Source: Elizabethkingia sp. YR214 (GTDB lineage Bacteria; Bacteroidota; Bacteroidia; Flavobacteriales; Weeksellaceae). From it: a stretch of 64,000 nt of DNA. The DNA is taken from assembly GCF_003058195.1 (NCBI RefSeq), contig NZ_QBUH01000008.1, forward strand, positions 62,001-126,000, given 5' to 3'. Below the pieces are notes generated by a model. That model made no database searches and was not told the DNA's origin. It worked only from the letters and a program-made list of their open reading frames with translations. Of this stretch, positions 18,502-27,770 are shown in pieces (position 1 is the stretch's first letter; every line of letters starts with the position of its first letter). Both the position numbers and the translations under genes were made by a program.

Positions 18502-20439
18502 ATGAAAATAAATATTGTTAAGATCTTTACAATTTCAGCGTATTTCTTAGCTGTATCAAATTTGAATGCTCAACAAGCCTCAAATTATGATTATAAAGAA
18601 GCTTTTAAAGAGCCTTTCTATACCTATAACGGTAACGAGTTTCGTTCAGCAAGTGGCCAGCCGGGTACTAAATACTGGCAAAACCATGCTAACTATGTTT
18701 TAAATGTAACTTTAGATGATACCCAAAATCTTTTTACAGGGAGTGCTGAAGTTCAGTATACCAATAATAGTCCGGATGAACTGAAGTTTATTTGGTTTCA
18801 ACTCGATCAGAATTTATTCAAAAAAGAATCCCGCGGAAGTGCAATGATTCCGCTTAACAATTCAAGATATGGATCAAGTAACTCAGATTTTGAAGGTGGT
18901 TATGCTATAAAGTCAGTAAAAGTAGATGGTAAAGAAGTAAAATATACCATTACAGATACCAGAATGCAGGTAGATTTGCCTAAGGAACTGAAATCTAACG
19001 GAGGCTCTGTAAAAGTTAAGATCGATTATTCTTTTGTTTCTCCGGAAGACGGAGCAGACAGAATGGGATATCTGAAAACGAAAAATGGTAAGATTTATAC
19101 AATGGCACAGTGGTATCCGCGTGTTGAGGTATATGATGATATCAAAGGCTGGAATACAGTCCCGTATTTAGGGCCTTCAGAGTTTTATCTGGAATATGGT
19201 GATTTTGATGTTACGATTACTGCTCCAAATAATTTTTATGTAGTTGCTTCAGGAGAACTGCAGAATCCTAAAGATGTATACTCTTCTCAGCAGTTGAAAA
19301 AATGGGATGATGCTAAAAATAGTGAAAAAGCTGTAGTGATTCGCTCAGCCTCAGAGGTGGGAGAAAATACTGCTAAAAGTGGGAATAAAATTTGGAAATT
19401 TAAGATGAAACAAAGCCGTGACTTTGCTTTTGCAGCATCACCGGCATTTATTTTAGATGCTGCAAGAATTAATCTTCCGTCCGGTAAAAAGTCACTAGCT
19501 ATTTCTGCTTATCCTGTGGAAAGTGATGGACAGGGTGCATGGAGCAGGTCCACAGAATACACAAAAGCTTCTATTGAGCATTACTCTAAGCAATGGTTCG
19601 AATATCCTTACCCAAATGCAGTGAATGTCGCAGGTATAACAAATGGTATGGAATATCCCGGGATTGTATTTTGTAAATATACCTCAAAAGGTGCCGGACT
19701 ATGGGGGGTAACCGATCATGAATTTGGACATACATGGTTCCCGATGATTGTAGGATCTAATGAAAGAAAGCATGCGTGGATGGATGAAGGTTTCAATACA
19801 TTTATCAATGGTATTTCTACGGAAGCTTTTAATAATGGGGAATACTATAGAAAAGGTTCTGCACGTGGTATGACAGGATATCTGTTTAGTGATAAACTGG
19901 AACCTGTAGATACACCACCAGATGCAATGAGAGAATCTAGTATTGGTGCTTTAGCTTATTACAAGCCGGGAACAGCACTTAAGATCTTGCGTAATAATGT
20001 GATAGGTAAGGAGAGGTTTGATAAAGCTTTCAGAGAATATATTAATCGTTGGGCTTACAAACACCCGGTTCCGGATGACTTCTTCCGTACTATGGAGAAT
20101 GTGGCCGGAGAAGATCTGGGTTGGTTCTGGAGAAGCTGGATCCAAAATAACTGGAAACTGGATCAGGCAATCTCAGGTGTTAAATATGTGGATAATAACT
20201 ATACTAAAGGTGCTGTAATAACTATCCAGAATCTGGAGAAAATGCCAATGCCTGTAGATTTGAGAATTCAGTTTAAAGACGGAAGCCAGCAGGATATGTC
20301 TTTACCTGTAGAAATCTGGAGAAGAAATACAGAATGGACATTTAAAGTTCCGACGACAAAAGAAATTCAAACCGTGATTATTGATCCGGATGGAAACTTA
20401 CCGGATATTAATCCTTCTAATAATTTTTGGAAAGGGTAA
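18502..20439 (+). CDS. M1 family zinc aminopeptidase
   Basis: The 645 aa exported metallopeptidase (signal about residues 1-23) has an N-terminal beta domain and the gluzincin site HEFGHTWFP. The third zinc ligand is in WMDEGFNTFING. The substrate-binding GxMEN loop reads GITNGMEYPG, so the usual N of GAMEN is Y, as in many Bacteroidota M1 proteins. It probably removes N-terminal residues from imported or periplasmic peptides. The EEP gene follows after 46 bp. Confidence 0.9.
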   Translation: MKINIVKIFTISAYFLAVSNLNAQQASNYDYKEAFKEPFYTYNGNEFRSASGQPGTKYWQNHANYVLNVTLDDTQNLFTGSAEVQYTNNSPDELKFIWFQLDQNLFKKESRGSAMIPLNNSRYGSSNSDFEGGYAIKSVKVDGKEVKYTITDTRMQVDLPKELKSNGGSVKVKIDYSFVSPEDGADRMGYLKTKNGKIYTMAQWYPRVEVYDDIKGWNTVPYLGPSEFYLEYGDFDVTITAPNNFYVVASGELQNPKDVYSSQQLKKWDDAKNSEKAVVIRSASEVGENTAKSGNKIWKFKMKQSRDFAFAASPAFILDAARINLPSGKKSLAISAYPVESDGQGAWSRSTEYTKASIEHYSKQWFEYPYPNAVNVAGITNGMEYPGIVFCKYTSKGAGLWGVTDHEFGHTWFPMIVGSNERKHAWMDEGFNTFINGISTEAFNNGEYYRKGSARGMTGYLFSDKLEPVDTPPDAMRESSIGALAYYKPGTALKILRNNVIGKERFDKAFREYINRWAYKHPVPDDFFRTMENVAGEDLGWFWRSWIQNNWKLDQAISGVKYVDNNYTKGAVITIQNLEKMPMPVDLRIQFKDGSQQDMSLPVEIWRRNTEWTFKVPTTKEIQTVIIDPDGNLPDINPSNNFWKG

Positions 20440-20485
20440 ACCAGATAGGAGTCAAAAGAATTACAGATTTACGAAAGAGAAATAA

Positions 20486-21319
20486 ATGAAGAATATTTTT
20501 TTAGGATTAGTGTTTGGACTTTCCTTATCAGCTTTTGGACAGGAGCTAAAAGTAATGAGCTTTAATATACGAATGTCTACGGATTCGGATAAAGATAATT
20601 CATGGAAGAATCGTAAAGAAGAAGCTTTGCATCTTATGGATTACTACCATCCTGCAATCTTAGGCGTTCAGGAAGCTTTACCGGAACAGATGAAGGATAT
20701 CAAAAATGGACTGGCTGACTATGATTATGTAGGTGTTGGTCGTGATGATGGTAAAGACAAAGGTGAGTTTTCTGCAATTTTTTATGATACTAAGAAACTA
20801 AAAAAACTTCAGGGAAATACTTTCTGGTTATCGGAAACTCCGGATAGACCTTCAAAAGGTTGGGATGCTGCACTAAACAGAATATGTACCTATGCACTGT
20901 TCCAGGATCTGAAAACCCAAAAGAAATTCTGGGCATTCAATCTGCATTTCGATCATATCGGAAATGAGGCCAGAAAGCAGTCTTCAAAGCTAATTCTGAA
21001 GAAAATGAAAGAACTGAATAAGGAAAATTATCCTGTAGTACTTTCCGGGGATTTCAATCTTACCGAAGAAACGGAGCCATTGAAAATTATTGCTGGTGAA
21101 ATGAAGGATTCTTTTTACAATAGCGAAAAAAAACAATATGGCCCGAAAGGAACATTTCAGGACTTTAATATAAATGTTCCGGCCAAGGACCGCATCGATT
21201 ATATTTTTGTGAAAGGCTTCAGAGTTTTATCACAAAGACATATCAATGACAGAAGAGAAAATCTGCTTTATCCCTCGGATCACTTTCCGGTACTTGCGGA
21301 ATTGAAGTTTGAAAAATAA
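20486..21319 (+). CDS. Secreted endonuclease/exonuclease/phosphatase family protein
   Basis: The 277 aa protein has a signal peptide (MKNIFLGLVFGLSLSAFGQ) and a single EEP fold. Motifs seen are MSFNIRMST, LGVQEAL with the metal-binding Glu, HFDHIGNEARKQSS, SGDFNLT and YPSDHFPVLA with the catalytic Asp-His. Such exported family members act on nucleic acids, phosphoinositides or sphingolipids; the sequence alone does not decide between them. It is probably co-transcribed with the M1 gene and ends at a strong terminator. Confidence 0.85.
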   Translation: MKNIFLGLVFGLSLSAFGQELKVMSFNIRMSTDSDKDNSWKNRKEEALHLMDYYHPAILGVQEALPEQMKDIKNGLADYDYVGVGRDDGKDKGEFSAIFYDTKKLKKLQGNTFWLSETPDRPSKGWDAALNRICTYALFQDLKTQKKFWAFNLHFDHIGNEARKQSSKLILKKMKELNKENYPVVLSGDFNLTEETEPLKIIAGEMKDSFYNSEKKQYGPKGTFQDFNINVPAKDRIDYIFVKGFRVLSQRHINDRRENLLYPSDHFPVLAELKFEK

Positions 21320-21322
21320 AAG

Positions 21323-21348
21323 AAACGCTGCCATTGGCAGCGTTTTTT
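21323..21348 (+). terminator. Terminator after the EEP gene
   Basis: AAACGCTGCC pairs with GGCAGCGTTT around a 3 nt loop and is followed by a T run. It ends the M1-EEP transcript just before the convergent peptide cassette. Confidence 0.85.
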
Positions 21349-21366
21349 ATAAAATAGAATTTGTGT

Positions 21367-21567
21367 TTAACATTGATTTAAGCGTAATGGAACACATTCG
21401 TTGTTTGAATTACAGCAGGTTCTGGCAGGGCAAACTTTATCATCAATAATGTGACCGTCATCATCTGCTATAATCATGCAAATCTGATAACCGGGTGTTG
21501 GACCAGATCCTCCAATAATTTCCTTTAGTGCATTCCTTTTTAATGGGTTTAATGATTTTTCTTTCAT
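21367..21567 (-). CDS. GG-leader cysteine-rich peptide 1 (bacteriocin-like)
   Basis: The 66 aa peptide starts at ATG 21567; the longer frame to 21687 overlaps the neighbouring peptide gene and lacks the leader shape. It has a charged leader ending LKEIIGG and a core with six cysteines. The C-terminal part has spacing C-x4-CC-x5-C-x7-C, the same as peptide 2, which resembles knottin-type scaffolds. It is the last of four tandem genes (10 bp after peptide 2). No processing enzyme or exporter is encoded nearby. Function is unknown; a secreted antimicrobial or signalling peptide is inference. Confidence 0.7.
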   Translation of the reverse strand: MKEKSLNPLKRNALKEIIGGSGPTPGYQICMIIADDDGHIIDDKVCPARTCCNSNNECVPLRLNQC

Positions 21568-21577
21568 ATCCGAAATA

Positions 21578-21724
21578 TTAAATGCACATATATTTTCTTG
21601 GATCTCTGCAAATATTGCCTGTACTACAGCATAGTCCTCTAGGACAAGACATATCTTCCTGGCATTCTGTAATAGCAGCTCCGCCACTAATTTGCTTTAA
21701 ACTTTTTCTTACTAATTTTTTCAT
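21578..21724 (-). CDS. GG-leader cysteine-rich peptide 2 (bacteriocin-like)
   Basis: The 48 aa peptide starts at ATG 21724, preferred over the longer frame because MKKLVRKSLKQISGG matches the leaders of the neighbouring peptides. The 33 aa core has six cysteines with spacing C-x5-C-x4-CC-x5-C-x7-C, including CPRGLCCSTGNIC. Three disulphides are possible. It lies 17 bp after peptide 3 and 10 bp before peptide 1, so the set is one operon. Double-glycine cleavage after GG is inferred from the leader shape. Confidence 0.75.
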   Translation of the reverse strand: MKKLVRKSLKQISGGAAITECQEDMSCPRGLCCSTGNICRDPRKYMCI

Positions 21725-21741
21725 GATGGGTTTATTTTTGA

Positions 21742-21918
21742 TTATTCGATAGGCGTTGGCCAGCATTCTTTTTGTGCACAAGAAAAACTTATCTGTGTAC
21801 AGGTTTCAGTAGCGCAATTTCCACTTGTTGATCCGTCTGGATAAATAATTCTGACACATCTGCAATCTAGTTTGCCTCCTAGAATTGTTTTTAAAGAACT
21901 TCTTACTAACTTTTTCAT
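21742..21918 (-). CDS. GG-leader cysteine-rich peptide 3 (bacteriocin-like)
   Basis: This is a 58 aa peptide. Its leader is MKKLVRSSLKTILGG and the core has six cysteines with spacing C-x1-C-x13-C-x4-C-x6-C-x4-C, ending WPTPIE. The core is almost the same as that of peptide 4, including IIYPDGSTSGNCATE and CTQISFSC, so the two are recent duplicates. The start ATG 21918 follows the peptide 4 stop by 15 bp. Function unknown. Confidence 0.78.
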   Translation of the reverse strand: MKKLVRSSLKTILGGKLDCRCVRIIYPDGSTSGNCATETCTQISFSCAQKECWPTPIE

Positions 21919-21933
21919 GATAGATTATTTTAA

Positions 21934-22110
21934 TTATTCAATAGGTGTTGGCCAGCAGTCTCTTTGCCCGCAAGAAAAACTTATTTGGGTACAGAATTCA
22001 GTTGCACAATTACCGCTTGTGGAACCGTCCGGATAGATAATTCTTCTGCATGAGCAGTCTAATTTTCCACCTGAAATAGCTTTCAGTGAATTTCTTTTTA
22101 ATTTTTTCAT
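21934..22110 (-). CDS. GG-leader cysteine-rich peptide 4 (bacteriocin-like)
   Basis: This 58 aa peptide is the first gene of the cassette. Its leader is MKKLKRNSLKAISGG and the core repeats the spacing of peptide 3, C-x1-C-x13-C-x4-C-x6-C-x4-C. Differences from peptide 3 are mostly conservative (for example CAQKEC versus CGQRDC). About 108 bp of A+T-rich sequence separate it from the clpB terminator, so it should have its own promoter. A 14 bp palindrome lies there. Confidence 0.78.
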   Translation of the reverse strand: MKKLKRNSLKAISGGKLDCSCRRIIYPDGSTSGNCATEFCTQISFSCGQRDCWPTPIE

Positions 22111-22158
22111 AATTAAATATTTGGTTGTTATTTGATGAAATGCTAATATAGTAAAAAT

Positions 22159-22172
22159 ATGATATTTATCAT
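22159..22172. promoter_or_regulatory. Palindrome upstream of the peptide cassette
   Basis: ATGATATTTATCAT has 6 bp arms and a 2 bp centre and lies about 50 bp before the first peptide start. TATATTAG on the minus strand just downstream is one mismatch from the -7 consensus. An operator role is inferred only from position. Confidence 0.3.
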
Positions 22173-22218
22173 GTTTATATATTGAAGATTTTTATTGTTA
22201 AGTGTTTAATAGATAAAA

Positions 22219-22251
22219 GATTACGCCGCAAGCAATGCCTGCGGCGTAATC
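22219..22251 (-). terminator. clpB terminator
   Basis: A perfect 12 bp stem, GATTACGCCGCA against TGCGGCGTAATC, with a 9 nt loop. On the minus strand it is followed by TTTTATCT. It lies 37 bp after the clpB stop and isolates the peptide cassette from clpB. Confidence 0.85.
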
Positions 22252-22287
22252 CGATAAATAAAATATGATATATGAAAAAATGTTTTC

Positions 22288-24882
22288 TTACTGGTCTGTT
22301 GGTCTAAATACCAATCCGCTTTCTTCGAAGTAATCTAATGTAATTCTGTCTCCCTCATTAACATTTCCTGCGAGAATTTCTCTGGAAAGTTTATTCAATA
22401 CTTCCTGTTGGATTACTCTTTTTAGAGGTCTTGCTCCGAATGCAGGGTCGTAACCTTTGTTCATCAGATAGTCAATCGCATCCTGAGTAGCTGTCATAAT
22501 GATATTACGTTTCGCTAGCATCTCATTGAATCCTCTTAATTGATATTGTACAATTTTTCCGATCTCTTTTTTGCTTAAAGGCTGGAATAATACTACTTCA
22601 TCAATCCTGTTCAAAAATTCAGGACGAAGACTTTGTTTTAGAAGATCAAAAACTTCATTTTTTGTTTTCTCAATTACCTCTTCGTGATTTTCATCAGTAA
22701 GGTTTTCAAAATTCTCTTGTATCAGATGAGATCCAAGATTGGAAGTCATAATGATAATTGAGTTTTTGAAATTTACCACACGTCCTTTGTTATCTGTTAA
22801 ACGACCGTCATCTAATACCTGTAGTAATGTGTTGAAAACATCAGGGTGAGCTTTTTCAATTTCATCCAGAAGGACAACAGAATATGGTCTTCTTCTTACG
22901 GCTTCCGTTAATTGTCCGCCTTCATCATAGCCTACATATCCCGGAGGGGCACCTACTAATCTGGAAACACTATGACGTTCCTGATATTCACTCATATCGA
23001 TTCTGGTCATATTGTTCTCATCATCAAAAAGGAATTCGGCCAGAGCTTTTGCCAGCTCTGTTTTACCAACACCGGTAGTTCCCAGGAATAAGAATGAACC
23101 AATAGGTTTCTTTTCATCACTAAGCCCGGCACGATTTCTTCTAATGGCGTCTGATACTGCCTGAATAGCCTCTTCCTGTCCAACAACTCTTTTATGAAGC
23201 TCATCTTCTAAATGAAGTAACTTTTCTCTTTCAGACTGGATCAGCTTAGTCACCGGTATACCTGTCCACTTAGCAATAACTTCCGAAATGTTTTCTGCAG
23301 TAACTTCCTCTTTTATAAGTTCGTTCTGGTGATTCTGCATTTCGAGTTCTACTTTGCTTAGCTCTTCTTCTTTTTCACGAAGTTTTCCATACTGGATTTC
23401 GGCTACTTTTGCATAATCACCAGTTCTGGAAGCTCTTTCAGCTTCTAATTTCAGTGACTCAATATCTTTTTTGATCTGAGTTAAATCCTCAGATTTTTGT
23501 TTTTCTTTTAGCCATTTAGCATTTATTGTATTACGCTCCTCATTTATTCTGGACAGATCTTCTTTCAGATGATCTATTTTTACCTGATTCCCTTCTCTGG
23601 AAATAGCAGCCAGTTCAATTTCCATCTGCATTATTTTCCGATCCAGAACATCTAACTCTTCCGGCTTGGAATTGATCTCCATTCTTAGTTTTGCAGAAGC
23701 TTCATCAATAAGGTCAATCGCCTTATCCGGTAGGAAACGGTCGGAGATATATCTTTGTGACATTTCTACTGCAGCAATAATAGCCTCATCTTTTATTCTC
23801 ACTTTATGGTGAGCTTCATATTTATCTTTAATACCACGAAGGATAGAAATTGCAGATTCAGTATCTGGTTCTTCCACCATTACTTTCTGGAAACGGCGTT
23901 CCAAGGCTTTATCTTTTTCGAAGTATTTCTGATATTCATTTAATGTAGTTGCACCAATGGCTCTAAGTTCTCCTCTCGCCAATGCAGGCTTTAGGATATT
24001 AGCAGCATCCATTGCACCTTCTCCGCCTCCGGCACCTACAAGAGTGTGAATCTCGTCAATGAAAAGGATGATTTGTCCATCAGATTTTATAACCTCGTTT
24101 ACAACGGATTTCAAACGCTCTTCAAATTCACCTTTGTATTTTGCTCCGGCGATCAAAGCTCCCATATCCAGTGAAAATAAAGTTTTGTCCATCAGGTTTT
24201 CCGGTACATCTCCGGAGATTATTCTGTGTGCTATACCTTCTGCAATTGCCGTTTTACCAACCCCCGGTTCACCAATCAGAATCGGGTTATTTTTGGTTCT
24301 TCTGGATAAGATCTGAAGAACTCTTCTTATTTCTTCATCACGCCCGATAACAGGATCTAATTTGCCTTCAGCGGCTAATTCGTTGAAATTCTTAGCATAT
24401 TTATTCAATGACTGGTAAGTTTCCTCCGAACTTGCAGAAGTAGCTTTGCTGCCTTTTCTAAGTTCATTAATGGCGCCCTCCAGTAATTTTCGGGTAACAC
24501 CCATGTCTTTCAGCATTTGAGAAACCGGAGAATTGGTTTCAATTAATGCTAGCCACAAATGTTCGATGGTTACGAACTCGTCGCCCATTTTCTTTGCAAT
24601 ATTAGGGGCATCTAGCAATACTTTATTTGCATTCTGAGAAAGATAAATATTTCCACCTTGTACTTTAGGAAGGCTTTCTATGCTTTCACGGTTTCTTTCC
24701 CTTACCAGAGCAGCGTCTGCTTCGGATTTCTTTAAAAGGAAAGGAGATATATTTTCATCTACCTGAAAAATACCTTCAAGTAAATGTTGAGGTTCAATAC
24801 TCTGGTTGCCAAACTCCAAAGCTACTTGTTGTGCAGCCTGAATGGCTTCTTGTGATTTTACGGTATATTGATTTAAATTCAT
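22288..24882 (-). CDS. clpB: ATP-dependent disaggregase ClpB
   Basis: This is an 864 aa Hsp100 chaperone that, with DnaK, extracts proteins from aggregates. ATG 24882 ([19 protein letters not shown]) is the canonical start; the longer frame begins only at GTG. In order: Clp N domain (about 1-150), first AAA+ module with [13 protein letters not shown], the long coiled-coil middle domain (about 400-530), and the second AAA+ module with [16 protein letters not shown] and [16 protein letters not shown]. No CIRCE element was seen upstream. Confidence 0.97.
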   Translation of the reverse strand: MNLNQYTVKSQEAIQAAQQVALEFGNQSIEPQHLLEGIFQVDENISPFLLKKSEADAALVRERNRESIESLPKVQGGNIYLSQNANKVLLDAPNIAKKMGDEFVTIEHLWLALIETNSPVSQMLKDMGVTRKLLEGAINELRKGSKATSASSEETYQSLNKYAKNFNELAAEGKLDPVIGRDEEIRRVLQILSRRTKNNPILIGEPGVGKTAIAEGIAHRIISGDVPENLMDKTLFSLDMGALIAGAKYKGEFEERLKSVVNEVIKSDGQIILFIDEIHTLVGAGGGEGAMDAANILKPALARGELRAIGATTLNEYQKYFEKDKALERRFQKVMVEEPDTESAISILRGIKDKYEAHHKVRIKDEAIIAAVEMSQRYISDRFLPDKAIDLIDEASAKLRMEINSKPEELDVLDRKIMQMEIELAAISREGNQVKIDHLKEDLSRINEERNTINAKWLKEKQKSEDLTQIKKDIESLKLEAERASRTGDYAKVAEIQYGKLREKEEELSKVELEMQNHQNELIKEEVTAENISEVIAKWTGIPVTKLIQSEREKLLHLEDELHKRVVGQEEAIQAVSDAIRRNRAGLSDEKKPIGSFLFLGTTGVGKTELAKALAEFLFDDENNMTRIDMSEYQERHSVSRLVGAPPGYVGYDEGGQLTEAVRRRPYSVVLLDEIEKAHPDVFNTLLQVLDDGRLTDNKGRVVNFKNSIIIMTSNLGSHLIQENFENLTDENHEEVIEKTKNEVFDLLKQSLRPEFLNRIDEVVLFQPLSKKEIGKIVQYQLRGFNEMLAKRNIIMTATQDAIDYLMNKGYDPAFGARPLKRVIQQEVLNKLSREILAGNVNEGDRITLDYFEESGLVFRPTDQ

Positions 24883-25188
24883 ATTCGTTAATTGTTTTGT
24901 AATTTTTCTTTTGGGTTTGAAACTTGAGATTTGGCTCTTTCGAATCACTTTAGCTATTGCCAGAGTTTCGACTCGTAATTACACCAAATCTCAGATTTCG
25001 GTTTAATCATTTAATTCTGGTGTTTTATTCTCAAAATGTGTTCTATTTTGATTTATTTATAAAATTAGGACAAATTTTCCTGTTTTAAATTTTGGAAATG
25101 TTAATTTTGAGACAAATTTTCCGAATTAGCGAAGAAATTAATTTTATTATATGCCATAAAATTTGTTATTTACACCGCAGAAATAAAA
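24883..25188. other. clpB/ABC divergent intergenic region
   Basis: These 306 bp separate divergent genes and hold no credible ORF. A 10 bp inverted repeat (TGAGATTTGG at 24925-24934, CCAAATCTCA at 24984-24993) with a 50 bp spacer lies in the clpB leader. No exact TAnnTTTG element was found for either direction. Confidence 0.5.
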
Positions 25189-26331
25189 ATGATGAGAACA
25201 CAAAACTTAGTTTTTGAAGAAATACGCGAATTAATTCTTTTTAAAGATCTGGATAGGGCAGTAAAAAGAATTATAGATATTACTCTGGATACCGAGAATC
25301 TTCAGTTTTATAAAGAAACAAATGATTTCTTGGACTGGCTGGATGCAAAGCCTTCTGAAGATGCTGTTATAGAAAAGCTAAATGCTTTGCTGCAGAAACT
25401 TAATGAAGAATTATCCGGAAAACCAATTGCAGAACCTCAGGCTGTAATTTCTGTAAAAGGACTTACTAAAAAATATGGAGCAGGATTTACACTTGGACCT
25501 ATTGATCTGGAAGTGAAGTCCGGAGAAATTATAGGACTGGTAGGTGAGAATGGAAATGGTAAAACAACTTTACTACGAAGCTTATGTGGCGATCTGAAGC
25601 CTACTTCCGGAAGTATTAAATATAATTTTCCGTGTAAGGACGATTATGACCTGAGAACAAAACTCGTTTATATTCCGCAGAGAACAGATACCTGGAGAGG
25701 AAGTATGTATGAGAATCTTGTTTTTACGGCAGCTAATTATGGTTATAAACCTGAAGAAAACAAAGCTGTAGTAGACCTTGTTATTACCAGATTAGGACTT
25801 CGCCCTTTCCGTAAGCATTCATGGAACAGCCTTTCTTCTGGTTATAAAATGAGATTTGAATTAGCAAGAATGTTGTTGAGAAAGCCTAAAATCCTACTAA
25901 TAGATGAACCTTTGGCCAATCTCGATATTCTTGCACAGCAAACTATTCTGGATGATTTCCGAAATATTGCAGGTTCGCCCTATCGTCCTATTGCAATAGT
26001 ACTGAGTTCCCAGCAATTGTATGAAGTTGAAAAGACCTCGCAGCAGGTTGTTTTCCTTAAAAATGGATCTCAAAGAAATCTGAAGTCTCAGGAGGCGGAA
26101 GAAGTACAGTTCATTGTTGAATTTGAGACTGACGATACATTGAGTAATCTGAAAGAAAAATTATCTTCTATCTCTTTGGTATCTCTCGAACAAAACGGAG
26201 GAACCTTTGTAGCGCATTTTCCGATGCATACTACGGTTCAAGTTTTTCTGGAAACAGTTCTTAAAGAAAATATCCAGTTGGTATACTTCCGTAATATTAC
26301 CCATTCAACCCGTCGTTTCTTCATTAAATAA
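25189..26331 (+). CDS. ABC transporter ATP-binding protein
   Basis: The 380 aa protein has an N-terminal helical extension of about 85 residues, then an ABC ATPase domain: Walker A GENGNGKTTLL, a Q-loop in YIPQRTD, signature LSSGYKMRFELARML (SSG in place of the usual SGG) and Walker B KILLIDEPLANLD. An ABC2-type exporter ATPase or gliding-associated role is possible. The next gene, 5 bp downstream, encodes a polytopic membrane protein that is the likely partner. The N-terminal extension is unusual and may regulate assembly. Confidence 0.85.
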   Translation: MMRTQNLVFEEIRELILFKDLDRAVKRIIDITLDTENLQFYKETNDFLDWLDAKPSEDAVIEKLNALLQKLNEELSGKPIAEPQAVISVKGLTKKYGAGFTLGPIDLEVKSGEIIGLVGENGNGKTTLLRSLCGDLKPTSGSIKYNFPCKDDYDLRTKLVYIPQRTDTWRGSMYENLVFTAANYGYKPEENKAVVDLVITRLGLRPFRKHSWNSLSSGYKMRFELARMLLRKPKILLIDEPLANLDILAQQTILDDFRNIAGSPYRPIAIVLSSQQLYEVEKTSQQVVFLKNGSQRNLKSQEAEEVQFIVEFETDDTLSNLKEKLSSISLVSLEQNGGTFVAHFPMHTTVQVFLETVLKENIQLVYFRNITHSTRRFFIK

Positions 26332-26336
26332 AAGCC

Positions 26337-27737
26337 ATGCTAGATAAAATACAAACAAAACTATTGTTAAAATATCCACTATTGTGGAACACGAAATTGA
26401 TTCCGATGCTTATATTGGGCGTTGTAATCAATGCTATTTATTTCTTAATAGGTTATATGACCGGAGCCGTAAATTTTACGGAAATCTATCAGTATAGTGA
26501 TGATGTAACATTTTTTACTTTTTCTGTAATTATTTCCATTCTGGCACTTATAGTATGGCTGGTATTCTACTTTAGAAATAATAGTTTTAAGGCTTTTTAT
26601 CCAAAGAGTAATAATGCCTTATTCTATGAATGGATCCATACTTTCATTATTGTCTTACTGCTTTCTTCTTTTTATTTCTTTTTCCAATGGGGAAAAGTAA
26701 GCCATCAGAGGTCTTATTATAGCTATCAGGATATTGTAACAAAAGGAAATCTGATTACTCAGATGGATTATTTTATTGATGCTCCGTTTGCTGAAGGAGA
26801 ATTGGATTCATTACAAATGGGGTTGCAAAAAGATGGTACCCGTATTAAAGAAAATGGTTACTTCTATAAAGATTCAGTTACAATTCTGGGGAAGAAATAC
26901 CACAAAAATGCATTAATCAACAGAGAAGTCCAGGATAGGTATTACGATAAATTTACATCCATAAATCCGGAACCAAATGATGCCATTATGAAAAAGCTAC
27001 TGGCAGACAGAAATGAAGTGGAGATCAAAAAGAAGTTTCAGAATTATTTTGCATTAGTAAAATCGGTGAAGCTAAAAACCAATCTTACGCCGGAACGCTT
27101 ACTTGCTCTCAATTATCATCCGGAAAGTGGTTATATGGATTATCAGCTCATCAATCCCATGTATCCGCGAGATATGGAGTCTGCTGTAAGAAATGCCACC
27201 GGTGAGAAAAGCTATTCCAATTTTTATGTTGAGCAGGCTTTACTGAAAAGTAACTTTGCAACTTTAAAAGAGGCACACAGCAGACCTATTATAGAAACTG
27301 AGTTTGCTATTTTCATATTCTATTTTTCACTGGTGTTATCATTTATGATTTTTGCTTTTAGGACTACATCAGGCAGGAGTTGGCTTATTGCATTGGTAGC
27401 ACTGGGTATATTGAATATTGTTTTCGGACTGTTTAATGCTATTACCGGAGGGGAAACATATATGGTTATGATGCTGCTTACTTTTGGTGTTATTGTAGTT
27501 TATCTCTGCTCGGTATTTGTTAATAGTAAAGTAAAGGCACATTCGGGAATATTTGTTTGTATGTTTTTGTTTACTTTCATGTGGTTTGTTCCTGTTTTTT
27601 GTTTTTTAGCAGATCAGAAAGATTGGTTCTATATAAATAAGACAGAAATGTTTGGTTATAACTTTATATTGGTTGTTATTTCCTTTTTCTTCCTTTCAAA
27701 ATACATAAAAAGGTGGAGAGCATTGCCCGAACAATAG
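26337..27737 (+). CDS. Polytopic membrane protein, probable ABC partner
   Basis: The 466 aa protein has two hydrophobic blocks: about three helices at residues 15-135 and four to five in the last 160 residues. A hydrophilic loop of about 170 residues lies between them. I do not recognise a named family. Its start lies 5 bp after the ABC ATPase stop, so it is probably the membrane component of that system. The large loop could face the periplasm. Substrate unknown. Confidence 0.6.
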   Translation: MLDKIQTKLLLKYPLLWNTKLIPMLILGVVINAIYFLIGYMTGAVNFTEIYQYSDDVTFFTFSVIISILALIVWLVFYFRNNSFKAFYPKSNNALFYEWIHTFIIVLLLSSFYFFFQWGKVSHQRSYYSYQDIVTKGNLITQMDYFIDAPFAEGELDSLQMGLQKDGTRIKENGYFYKDSVTILGKKYHKNALINREVQDRYYDKFTSINPEPNDAIMKKLLADRNEVEIKKKFQNYFALVKSVKLKTNLTPERLLALNYHPESGYMDYQLINPMYPRDMESAVRNATGEKSYSNFYVEQALLKSNFATLKEAHSRPIIETEFAIFIFYFSLVLSFMIFAFRTTSGRSWLIALVALGILNIVFGLFNAITGGETYMVMMLLTFGVIVVYLCSVFVNSKVKAHSGIFVCMFLFTFMWFVPVFCFLADQKDWFYINKTEMFGYNFILVVISFFFLSKYIKRWRALPEQ

Positions 27738-27753
27738 TTAGTTAGTATTTTTG
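27723..27753 (+). promoter_or_regulatory. Promoter of the TetR regulator
   Basis: TTG (27723-27725), a 20 bp spacer and TATTTTTG (27746-27753) fit the Bacteroidota -33/-7 consensus. The spacer carries AGTTAGTTAG, whose half-site GTTAGTT recurs in the palindrome before paaK, suggesting autoregulation. Confidence 0.65.
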
Positions 27754-27770
27754 CAAAAAAAAACTAATCA

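Noticed and set aside
21568-21687. A 106-codon version of the last peptide gene
   Set aside because: It would run antiparallel in frame through the upstream peptide gene and lacks a leader; the 66 aa version has the GG leader shared with its neighbours.
24883-24948. The extension of clpB to a GTG at 24948
   Set aside because: ClpB proteins begin with the MNLNQYT region; the added 22 residues have no family match.
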